Origin: Plakobranchus ocellatus
Taxonomy: Eukaryota > Mollusca > Gastropoda > Plakobranchidae
Direction: 5' to 3'
Length of the DNA: 23,360 nt
Assembly (NCBI GenBank): GCA_019648995.1
Contig: BLXT01000981.1
Span: 871,943-895,302 of the forward strand
Below are positions 10,794 to 18,502 of this stretch, one piece after another; the first letter of the stretch is position 1; the number at the start of each line of letters is the position of its first letter. Both the position numbers and the translations under genes were made by a program. The notes beneath the pieces are model-generated. The model worked only from the letters and a program-made list of their open reading frames with translations. It made no database searches and was not told where the DNA came from.

Positions 10794-13700
10794 TTCTCTT
10801 TCATACATACTGATTTTTTTCTCCATGTATTGAAATTATATATATTTTTTTAAATTAAAATTCGCCATTGGACCATTGGTATATTTTTGTATGTGCTTGT
10901 GCGGCGGTGCCCTCCAGAGTTTCAACAACCTTCGGGTCGTGTCACTGAACTATTGCTGTATGTGTGACAACCTAGTGAGGAGTTGGGCAGAGTCCTTGAA
11001 GGGAAAATTGTCAAGTCTGCAGATTAAAGCCAGCGATAACGAGCCGCACGGTTTGTTTAATGTAACATTAACAGATGACAAGTTCAAATAGTTTCCATTC
11101 TTTGCGATACAAATGAGAATTTGTTTAGAGCTTTGAATATGACTGTTGCACAAAATCGCTTTTATTTGTCCTTTTTAGTTAAGTTCACAGTAGGCCTATA
11201 ATCGTGCTCTAGAGAGCACTGTGTGTTATTACTCTTAAGGGTTTGAGGCCGTTCCAAAATCATGAACTTATCTGAGAAGAGAGTAAAGAAATGTGGGTGT
11301 ATGTTTTTAAATCCGTTATGATTTTCATCAAAAAGAACTCTTGAGCAACAAACCAAAATTTAGTGGGGTAACATAAATCAAGAAGTTCATCTAGAAATAA
11401 GAAAGACAGTTCATCAATATGGTTGAGCGTGAGCGTTGGCCATCATGATTATTCAACACTACATGAGCAATGGGTTTTTCCTAACTGTCAGTTACTAGTG
11501 TCATGTTTGTCACGTTGTCGGTATCCCAGCTCGGAGTCCAGTTTTTTTGTTTTTTTTTTGTTTTGTTTTTTTGTTTTTTTTTGCTTTTCACCCAGCATCT
11601 CTTCCCTTTGTTCTCCATGAATATTCTACATTTCATTTTGCTGGTTTTTCTTGGGTCTACCTTCTGGTCAAATGATAGATTAACAAATCTGTGAATTTCA
11701 TTCCCGTTTTGGTGCCTTGTTTATGATAACCGTAACGACCATTGATGTATTTAAATTTTTTAGCTAAAAAAAAACGAGAGTAGGCTTCCGGTATCAAGAT
11801 TTTGCAGATTCTTGTTTAGTTCGCAAAAAAAAAAAAAATTCGAAATCTGGAATTTTTTTTTGGGCCAAGGTCATTATATTAAATTTAAGAATTTATGTTT
11901 AAAATGTCGAAGATACAACTGCCAACTTTTGTTTGAACTGTAAATGTATTTGCTAAACTTTAAGCAAATCAGAAGAAAATCATTGATATGACCATACAAT
12001 TTTTTAAAGAATATTGTTTCTTCTAATTTGAAGATGCCGAATCGAGTTTAAATTCAAATTTAGAAGCATCTTATGATACGATTTTTCCCATTTGAAAATG
12101 ATCGAATCCCACATATTTGAAAAATAAAAAGGAACAGGAAAAGGGAACAAGCTAAGCCAATGTCTCTACTCCTAAGTTTATGCTTGATAAATGTTCATAC
12201 TTTCATTCCTCAAAAAAAAAAAAAAGCCCATGTAATCTCTGATAAGTCATGGAAAGCCTTGGTATCCGCGTGTCCCAAGCTTCTCGTTGACATATCCATC
12301 GTGGGAATTGGCCTATCAAACTCTCTAGTTCCCATCCTCTCACCGCAAATACCATTGACTAGCCTCTACATATGGTCTGGCTACGATAATGACATTCCTC
12401 TTCAGGTGCGTATCGTATGTAAGGTTTATATAGGTAATACGAGTAGGCTGCTTGTTAGGTAAAAATCAACGGGTATTGTAAATGGCACACAAGTGCATAG
12501 AGCGTCTCTCTGTGCAACTCCTAGGATCTTTCCGTGAATTCGACTATCCCCCTTTCAGGTCATTGAGTCGGGTTTTTCAATCACGCGCAATCCTCATTGC
12601 AAGGAGGGACAGGCAGGGATTGAGTCCGGGACCTCCTGAACCAAAGTGTCGTTACTACGACTTGACGGCGTCACTGAGCTCCTCAAAAGGAGGTAGGATT
12701 CGAACCCATAACATAGGCCTATAGATCATAGTTGCAGGATTGCTACTTCGGCAGGCTGGTGCTTCAAATTGCCGCGTGTATGACTTGTGGAAAAAGAATG
12801 TACATGCTTATAAATACACTAATTGGTGAAAAAAAACAAAAAGTTAATGGCCTTAAATTATAGTACAAAGCTTCTTGAGACTAACAATTGAAAATCTTTA
12901 CAAAAAAGGGGGATAAGTCATGGAAAACTTGTGCAGTTATACTTAAGTCTCTGCAAAGAATTATCGTTACGTGAATAAATCACTTTTTTGAAAATTCAAT
13001 ATTTTGTTACTTTGTACCTTGTAAGTGACTATAAGTGAGAGATATGCTTAAGTTGCTCATTTCGGCCATTTCTTTCTTACAAGAAAATATTGGACTTAAT
13101 ATTGTTTTATTATAGTCCATGTACAATATCCCAGTTTCAAAACTTCCATAAAGAAAATAAACATTTCAGACAGACACATTTTAGACAGGACCAGTCAGTT
13201 ATGAACAAATTATATAAAAGCTAAAAAGTTCCACCCGTCATTGCAGACTACGGGATACTACGGATCTAATGTTTGATTCGAGAAAGTCAGTAGATAACAT
13301 ATTAAAGGCTGTATTCAGCTAACAAGGAAAACTAGGATTGCGTGCGGCGATTTGGGCATCTTTTCATCTTTTTCTGCCTTAGCTGAGTGACACTCTGAAC
13401 CACATTGCGAGCAGTTACGCTACCAGACTGCGCAGTTTGCATATTGACTTTGACAACTATCATGACGATATAGATGAAGCTCTAATCCGTGTCGTCGCCT
13501 ATTGCAGGAATTTAAGGCATCTTCAGATAAAGGCGAACAGCTCAGTTATGGTCAGTAAACTAAGATTAAACAGATATTTAGCACTGGCACTCATACAATA
13601 TTCTTCCTTTTTTGAGAAGGGGGGGGGGGATAAGCCCGGCGTCATCAAGATGATAATGAATGGGCTAAGTCATGCAAAATCAATATATTTGATTTATATT

Positions 13701-14129
13701 TTTTCTTATATAATGATCTATTACACTACCAATTTACTATGGGTATGAAAACTTTTTTAAAATGGACTTAGTTAAAGCTCTAAAAAGTGTATTTAGGTCA
13801 CTTCCTTTTTAAAGACCAATTTACAATTAAAACCCCATTTGTTTATTATAAAAAATAAGGTTGTTGACGCACTATCACATCATATCTATGTTCAATAAGC
13901 TTATCCGAAACGAATACAACGGACAGCACTGCCTTCGACTGTGTTCCAGGTCGCAAATGCCGTTTGTCAACTGGTGAGGGAACGTCAGACCTTGCTGACT
14001 AGTGTGGATATTATGCTGTGCGACATGTCTGATCCTGACATGGAACATTTGAGAGATTTGCGAGAAGAAATGGAACCATTAGCGCAAGAGCAGGGCATTA
14101 GCTTAATACTTCATAATGACCTGTTCTAA
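6921..14129 (+). CDS. FBXO39: F-box protein, FBXO39-like, eight coding exons (443 aa)
   Basis: Eight exons join without phase conflict into a 443-residue protein. They are 6921-7076, 7434-7524, 8824-9083, 9846-10010, 10918-11050, 12227-12405, 13383-13550 and 13950-14129. All seven introns are GT-AG. The whole chain is collinear with human FBXO39 as I remember it (442 residues). Shared features include the F-box (about residues 27-72) with the LP near its start and the VC-K-W and LWR signatures. They also include the block LEDFFHSRLAVF against EDYFSHHLAVY, then EPH followed by SWKAL against DPH followed by SWAKL, and a YCRNL against SCRKL block. The middle and C-terminal parts form degenerate leucine-rich-repeat-like segments. 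By family knowledge the protein should bind SKP1 through the F-box and recruit substrates to an SCF ubiquitin ligase. The substrate is unknown. The N terminus (residues 3-22) is strongly basic, unlike the acidic human N terminus, and could be a nuclear or nucleic-acid-binding signal. FBXO33 is a more distant alternative. The length and alignment favour FBXO39. Confidence 0.9.
7434..7524 (+). CDS. FBXO39: FBXO39-like exon 2: second F-box half
   Basis: The acceptor TTTCAG lies directly before GTGTGTAAA. The exon encodes VCKTWKDAF and PGLWRTRHFEL, the second half of the F-box with the conserved Trp-Arg. At 91 bases it is too short for a long open frame. It ends in phase 1 at TTAG|GTTTGT. Intron 2 (7525-8823, 1299 bases) holds a T22 run at 7586-7607 and otherwise nothing I can name. 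An open frame at 8006-8212 inside it shows no family resemblance. Confidence 0.85.
7586..7607. repeat. T22 homopolymer in intron 2
   Basis: A run of 22 T is followed by CAG, which makes a perfect-looking splice acceptor with no usable exon behind it. It could be the reverse-strand A tail of an old retroposon, but no body is recognisable. Confidence 0.8.
8824..9083 (+). CDS. FBXO39: FBXO39-like exon 3
   Basis: This exon encodes residues 84-169 plus the completed Gly83. Its acceptor (CTTGCAAG) supplies the two bases needed after the phase-1 donor of exon 2. The segment contains the FVSSKGHFLERV block, which aligns with the YVKKFGRYLEHL block of human FBXO39, and YGLELDRFW, which aligns with YLELDRLVW. 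The donor is TTACAA|GTAAAG, phase 0. Intron 3 (9084-9845, 762 bases) is AT-rich with an A10 run near 9665. Confidence 0.87.
9846..10010 (+). CDS. FBXO39: FBXO39-like exon 4
   Basis: This exon has 55 codons, residues 170-224, phase 0 at both ends. The acceptor is a pyrimidine-rich TTTCTATCTC followed by ATAATAAAG, and the donor is GTACAG|GTGTGG. It carries the LLLEDFFHSRLAVFEF block, one of the most conserved stretches against vertebrate FBXO39. Intron 4 (10011-10917, 907 bases) contains A-rich, G-run and T-run low-complexity sequence and a (CT)30 tract 127 bases before the next exon. Confidence 0.87.
10731..10790. repeat. (CT)30 microsatellite in intron 4
   Basis: This is a pure CT run of 30 units, followed by CCTTTCTCTT. 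It lies about 127 bases upstream of exon 5 of the FBXO39-like gene. On the transcript it reads as a long CU tract of the kind bound by polypyrimidine-tract-binding proteins. Confidence 0.95.
10918..11050 (+). CDS. FBXO39: FBXO39-like exon 5
   Basis: This exon encodes residues 225-268, starting SFNNLRVVSLN, which aligns with TFHNLVSLNLN of human FBXO39. The acceptor is CCCTCCAG|AGT. It ends in phase 1 at CACG|GTTTGT after the NEPH block. Intron 5 (11051-12226, 1176 bases) is AT-rich, with a T-rich stretch at 11541-11582 and a poly-A tract directly at its 3' end. Confidence 0.86.
12227..12405 (+). CDS. FBXO39: FBXO39-like exon 6
   Basis: This exon encodes residues 270-328 and completes Ala269. 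The only acceptor in correct phase is the AG after a 14-base A-tract. The resulting EPHAHVISDKSW has the same spacing as human DPHGQVIWGMSW, which supports this choice. The donor is CTTCAG|GTGCGT, phase 0. Intron 6 (12406-13382, 977 bases) contains a tRNA-like repeat remnant in reverse orientation. Confidence 0.82.
12590..12715 (-). mobile_element. tRNA-like (SINE-type) remnant, reverse orientation
   Basis: Read on the minus strand, this stretch has GGGTTCGAATCC, a pol III B-box, at its upper end. Then comes GAGCTCAGTGACG, resembling a tRNA D arm. A GTCGT-AGTA-ACGAC hairpin resembles an anticodon arm, and GACTCAATCCC resembles a second, degenerate B-box. It is GC-richer than the intron around it. 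This looks like an old tRNA-derived SINE or two overlapping tRNA-like fragments. The family is not identified and the exact ends are not clear. Confidence 0.4.
13383..13550 (+). CDS. FBXO39: FBXO39-like exon 7
   Basis: This exon has 56 codons, residues 329-384, phase 0 at both ends. The acceptor (TTTTTCTGCCTTAG) is strong and the donor is GTTATG|GTCAGT. The segment DFDNYHDDIDEAL aligns with EFNNNHESLDEEL of human FBXO39, followed by the YCRNL block. Intron 7 (13551-13949, 399 bases) has a G9 run near 13620 and is otherwise plain. Confidence 0.87.
13950..14129 (+). CDS. FBXO39: FBXO39-like exon 8 and stop
   Basis: This exon has 59 codons (residues 385-443) and a TAA stop. The acceptor is TGTTCCAG|GTC. 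It contains RERQTLLTSVDIML, matching KERQCALRVFKARI in human FBXO39, and then a charged C-terminal helix-like stretch. The end falls within one residue of the human protein length. Confidence 0.88.
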   Translation, partial: VANAVCQLVRERQTLLTSVDIMLCDMSDPDMEHLRDLREEMEPLAQEQGISLILHNDLF

Positions 14130-14333
14130 AGGGAGGGAGGCTCATAGCAAGTGTCTCAATGCTTATATGCAACCAATATTAGTTTGCACTAGAGTGCATT
14201 TCAACTGACAGGTGACAAATCTTCATTGCATGATGGTGTCCAATTACATGCACAGGCGCTCGATCCATTTTTTTCTTTATCGTCTGCATTAACTGATAAT
14301 CGAACAGATTTAGGCTACTTTTATATTCGCAGT

Positions 14334-14387
14334 AATAAATTTTTAGAGTGAAATAAAAGTGTAAAGTAAGTTTAAGTAGGCAATAAA
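14334..14387 (+). terminator. three AATAAA polyadenylation signals after the FBXO39-like gene
   Basis: AATAAA occurs at 14334-14339, 14352-14357 and 14382-14387. A T/G-rich TTGTTCTTGG follows near 14399. The 3' UTR would be about 220-280 bases, depending on which signal is used. Confidence 0.55.
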
Positions 14388-14399
14388 CAGACCTGAAAT

Positions 14400-16322
14400 T
14401 GTTCTTGGTCCAATTAAAAGGATCTATGGCAGCTGGAAAACAACAAATCAAAGAAAATCCAGCTGTTTATGCCAAGATGATTCTCTTTGGTTTGTACACT
14501 TGATCGGCTTATAAAAACTTAAACTTATAAAAGGTGAACAATTCTAAATGTTTCCAATCCCCTAAGTTTAATCATGTGTAATTAAATGTATTTATAGATG
14601 AAAAGTTTCTTTTAAAAGTCTATAACTATCATCGCTGGCTTAAAATAAACATAACAACTCAACTTATTTTATTTTATTTTTTTTGGGCTTTTTTTTTTTG
14701 TTTAATTTTTGTTGTTGTTGTTGTTGGTTTTTTTTTAGTTTATCAAGGGACATCTGGAGGTTTTTATTCTCTTTACAAATTTTCATTTGATTGATGAATC
14801 TTGTAAGAAAATTGTATTCTATAATATGAACGTTCTCTGATAGCTATGAGTATGAGGCTCAGAAATGTTTAGGTTCTAAAATCACATTTTGGCATAAACC
14901 TAAGTTATACCGATATATGGCCCCAGTGACGAAGAAGGGGAAGAACAAACATTTTATCGATATTTGTTTTTAATGGATAACGACAATTGAAATAATAGCC
15001 CATATTGCATCATTTTTCAAAATATTATTTTCACTTGATTCTTGATACAAAATTCTGAGCTCTCAAGACTAAAATTATTCTTTAGAAAAATCAATTTTAA
15101 AAGAAAAAAAAAACGTGCCAATTTAAAAATAGAGTGGTGCATTTAATCCTGACTGGATATTAATTAATAAATTTTCTTTTCATTAAGACGATTTTAAGAT
15201 GATTTTAGCTTCTATTCATGGACATATATTTGAATGAAATGTGCAACCAGAACGAAAAGAAAGGTATACCGGTATTGAACAATATAAATAAAAGAACAAG
15301 ATAGATTTTATAGGCAGGGTTTTTGTGGATGATGAGTGTGCTGGAAACTTTTTTGAGAGACATGGCACAATTACATAAAATTATATGAGTAGCCAATTTA
15401 CACCATTTTACGTTTCTATGACATTACTTATTTACCCCAAATCATTTCACGTTTTTTATTAAGTCAGAAATATGTGGGCGCATTGATATAATTAAATTTT
15501 ATATTTCACTGGTCTCTTTTACCCATCCCTATGTATATATTATTGAAGTGAAATTATGTCTCTACATATTCAAATTCGTTCTTTTAGATTATTATTAATA
15601 TCGATGTTTACACTTTTCATTCATTGAGCTCACATACTTTCATAGCTGAGAAAGCTGCCACAGGCCTAAAACCATGATAAGCCTATTCGAGACCAATTGC
15701 ATAAAATTCCGAATACTTTGTTCTCTAAAGGATAATAAACGCAATACTTAATTCATTTCTTATAGCCTGAACATTAAAACTTCTATTAAAACAGTATTTT
15801 AAAAAATCTGGCCTCAGCTTCATGATAGCTTTGTATGTGTGTCAAAGAATTTTCCTGCTTTCCATTTTCATGTATCTCAACCTTTTTTACCACAATTTGA
15901 AGTAAACAAAATAATGTTTCCATAATAATAAATTGTTTCAATAGAAGTACAAATTGAACATAAATAGCAAATTTTTCATTTAATTAAAAATAGGAGGAAA
16001 AAAATTTCATACCGCATTCAAGAAACTTTTAAATTATAACTTATTTTGTGAGCAAGAAATTAGCATAAGTTTAGAATGTTGTAATCTTACAAAATTCACA
16101 ACTAACCCCACATCCCCACATGTATATTTACCCCAGATGAATTGTTGAAAGTCACTAGCACAAGCAAAGTGGGTTTGCCTCAAGCAGCAGAAAAAAAAAA
16201 AAAAAAACTTATGTGACAGCAGAGAAATCAATTTTTTTAAAATTCTGAAGTCATGGTCAGAGTAGTCTTGGAATTTCTGGCAGTCCTATAAATTAAAAAT
16301 TTATCAATTAAAAATTATCAAG
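14400..16322. other. AT-rich intergenic stretch, no gene seen
   Basis: About 1.9 kb without a supportable gene. It contains a T-rich and (GTT)n patch at 14670-14740 and an A-run near 16190-16206. The minus-strand open frames at 15205-15396 and 16034-16231 lack recognisable protein features. Confidence 0.65.
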
Positions 16323-16616
16323 GTGGAACTAACTGTCCCTTATGAAAGCAGAATGGAAGAGGCCCATGCCTTCAAGGAAGGAAAATACCTGGGCTTGACA
16401 AAAGAACTAAAAAAGGATGGCTACGAAGCTAAGGTAATGCCAGTAGAGATTGGCACCAGAGAATTTGCGGGTTCTTCAGCCTATAGTCTTCTAAGCAAAC
16501 TCTCCATATGTGGCAATAAGAGAACAAAAGCCCTAAGGCTACTAGCCGAAACAGCTGAGAACAGTTCTCGCTGGATATGGAGCAGAAGGAATGAAAGCTT
16601 AGTTCATCACGATTAA
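16323..16616 (+). mobile_element. LINE-type fragment: C-terminal endonuclease-like end
   Basis: An open frame of 97 codons plus stop encodes ELTVPYE, then EEAHAFKEGKY, MPVEIGTREFAG and SSRWIWSRR. I recognise this pattern (ELTVPWE, RKxKY, PVEVGCRGFxG, RWLWLRR) from the C-terminal part of reverse-transcriptase proteins of invertebrate and fish mobile elements. There it resembles the PD-(D/E)xK restriction-like endonuclease region of R2-type non-LTR elements. The fragment begins abruptly at 16323 with no matching coding sequence before it, so it is a 5'-truncated copy. Assignment to a clade is inference. The open frame is intact over its length, so the copy may be fairly young, or exapted. Confidence 0.6.
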
Positions 16617-16631
16617 AAATACTCTATGACA

Positions 16632-16880
16632 GGGCATCCCATTAGCCGAAGTGGTTAGACGCCGGATTTTTAACCAGTTCAATATGATGGTCGCGAGTTC
16701 GAATCCCTGGCAAGCAACCCAGGAGAAAAAAAAAGTTGGTAGCAGGGAGGCATCTGAGAGTCTAGATGTGGCCTGGCCTCCTTAGAGTGTCAGGAGTTAC
16801 AGGGCCGAAACACTTGCTATGAGGGGGGTTTCTTCTCTGAAGACTCCCTTCTACCTAACTCTCAAAGAGTTTCTTACTAC
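16632..16880 (+). mobile_element. tRNA-derived SINE-like element
   Basis: The head resembles a long-variable-arm (Leu/Ser-type) tRNA. It has an A-box region, TTAGCCGAAGTGGTTAGACG, starting at 16642 with one extra base against the consensus, and a variable-arm-like stretch. A B-box, AGTTCGAATCC, lies at 16696-16706. A GC-richer non-tRNA body with a short A run (16726-16734) follows to about 16880. It lacks a closed acceptor stem, so it is not a functional tRNA gene. It starts about 16 bases after the stop codon of the adjacent LINE-type frame. Confidence 0.6.
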
Positions 16881-17337
16881 TAAAAACAGGGTATCAGTCT
16901 TGTAGCTTCAAAATCTAGAAAAAATAACAAAAATGATACTTTGATACAAAATGATACACAACTAGGCATTTTCGATGCTGGTGAGAAAAATATACCCAGT
17001 GGTGAAAAGGTCTTACCAAGATTTGTCTGAGAATAGGGTAATTGAGAGATCAGCTTTACATGATAATGGGATAGATAAAAACAGACTAGTATCATTGACA
17101 GTATGCGTATCTTGTTATTCTTCATACTTAATATCCATATGTAGCATGTGCTCATATTTTCTCACTTGAAGGCTCTTTTTCAAACTTATTTTCTTCTTAT
17201 ATAAAAAAGGCAAAGCATCCCGCAAAAAAATTGGCCTGTTTCCAAAGAAATTGATTTTCTGTTTGTTTGGAAATTGATTTCAAATATTCTATTTATAACA
17301 GATTTTAAAACACCTTTAAATATATTAAACATCTCTC

Positions 17338-17339
<2 letters not shown>
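16881..17339. other. AT-rich spacer, no gene seen
   Basis: Overlapping open frames exist on both strands (16975-17169 and 16880-17155), but neither shows a recognisable protein pattern or start context. I see nothing else. Confidence 0.55.
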
Positions 17340-17405
<66 letters not shown>

Positions 17406-17422
17406 TTCTCTCTCTCTCTCTT
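17340..17422. repeat. (CT)n microsatellite
   Basis: A pure CT run of about 30 units reaches 17399 and is followed by an interrupted CT/TTT tail to 17422 and a TA stretch. The Glu-Arg open frame on the opposite strand is an artefact of this tract. Confidence 0.95.
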
Positions 17423-17497
17423 TATATATATTATATGGGTCAAAATCTGAATTGCCGCCCACCTTTTGTGACATATTGTAAAAAATTCAACCACTAC

Positions 17498-17864
17498 TGA
17501 TTTTATTGAAACTTTCACCATCTATAACTTGTATGAGCTTCTAGTATTAATCAAAATCAATGTCTTATTCCGCCCTTGTGAAAAGTTAGAGCCATCATAA
17601 ATAGTAAGACTGTGTACGTTACTGGTAACACCGTCACACATTAACTAAAGGCACATTATAACAGAAATATGAGATAAATCCTCAAAAACCACACTAAAGA
17701 ACAAAGGGTATTTTAGTACAATCATTTAAACACAGATTTATTTGCTGTAACAGAGCTCAAGGTGGACAGAGAACAGTTAGATCAAGTGTGTACATTATGT
17801 AACACCAAACAATTCAATACTGCTACAAACATTTTAAAATTCACAAGAAAAACTTAAGCATTAT
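17498..17864. repeat. direct duplication, copy 1
   Basis: About 365 bases pair with 18054-18412, with an offset near 556. By eye the central 250 bases are roughly 85-90 percent identical, including a shared 26-base block around TCATTTAAACACAGATTT and another around AACAGTTAGATCAAGTG. An internal partial inverted repeat, GTGTACGTTAC then GTAACACCGTCACAC, could fold. There is no open frame. Confidence 0.9.
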
Positions 17865-18053
17865 ACAAAAAGAAATGTCCATGCATTGTACAGACACTAC
17901 TTTCTCTAGGTGTACAGAATAGATTTATGTACCAAAAATTACAACGCCGGCAAAGACAAGAACTCCCTGAAAGGAGTAGGTTATGTAACAACAAACTTCT
18001 GAAACAAGATAACATAGTGCTTTTGAAAGCATCAATAGCATAAAACTAAAAAG
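17865..18053. other. spacer between the duplicated units
   Basis: This 189-base AT-rich sequence has no obvious counterpart after the second copy, so the arrangement is two units with one spacer rather than a full tandem array. Confidence 0.6.
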
Positions 18054-18412
18054 GGATTTCATTGAAATAGTCACCATCTATAACTTGATGTATGAGCTCC
18101 TAGTATTCGTCAAACTCAATGCCTTATTCCGCCCGTAGCGCCAATGTTAATAGTGAGACTGTGTACGTTACTTTTAACACCGTCACACATAAAGTAAAGG
18201 CACATTCTAACAGAAACATGAGAAAAATCCACAAAAACCGCTCTGAAGACCAAGGGGTGATTTAGTGCGATCATTTAAACACAGATTTATTTGATGTAAC
18301 AGAGCTCAAGGTTGACAAAGAACAGTTAGATCAAGTGTGTACGTTATGTAACACAAACAAATCAATACTACTACATACATTTTAAAACTTATAAGAAAAA
18401 CTGAAACATATA
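18054..18412. repeat. direct duplication, copy 2
   Basis: This is the second copy of the unit at 17498-17864, in the same orientation. It starts GATTTCATTGAAA and shares TCACCATCTATAACTTG near its left end. It ends at AAGAAAAACTGAAACAT, and a TG-rich patch and a T43 run follow. Confidence 0.9.
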
Positions 18413-18456
18413 ATTTGTATTTATAAGTGTGTGTGAGGTGGTTTGTTTTTTTCTTT

Positions 18457-18458
<2 letters not shown>

Positions 18459-18501
<43 letters not shown>
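18459..18501. repeat. T43 homopolymer
   Basis: An uninterrupted run of 43 T directly follows GGTTTGTTTTTTTCTTTGG. It may be the A tail of a minus-strand retroposed copy or a collapsed or mis-sized homopolymer in the assembly. Confidence 0.9.

Positions 18502-18502
<1 letters not shown>

Noticed and set aside
12482-12724. 80-codon plus-strand frame in intron 6
   Set aside because: It runs across a reverse-oriented tRNA-like repeat and has no protein resemblance.
16632-16715. Functional tRNA-Leu gene
   Set aside because: The A- and B-boxes are present, but the acceptor and anticodon stems do not close and the A-box has an extra base, so it is a tRNA-derived element.
17186-17521. 111-codon minus-strand frame with Glu-Arg repeats
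   Set aside because: It is open only because a CT/GA tract has no stop codons.
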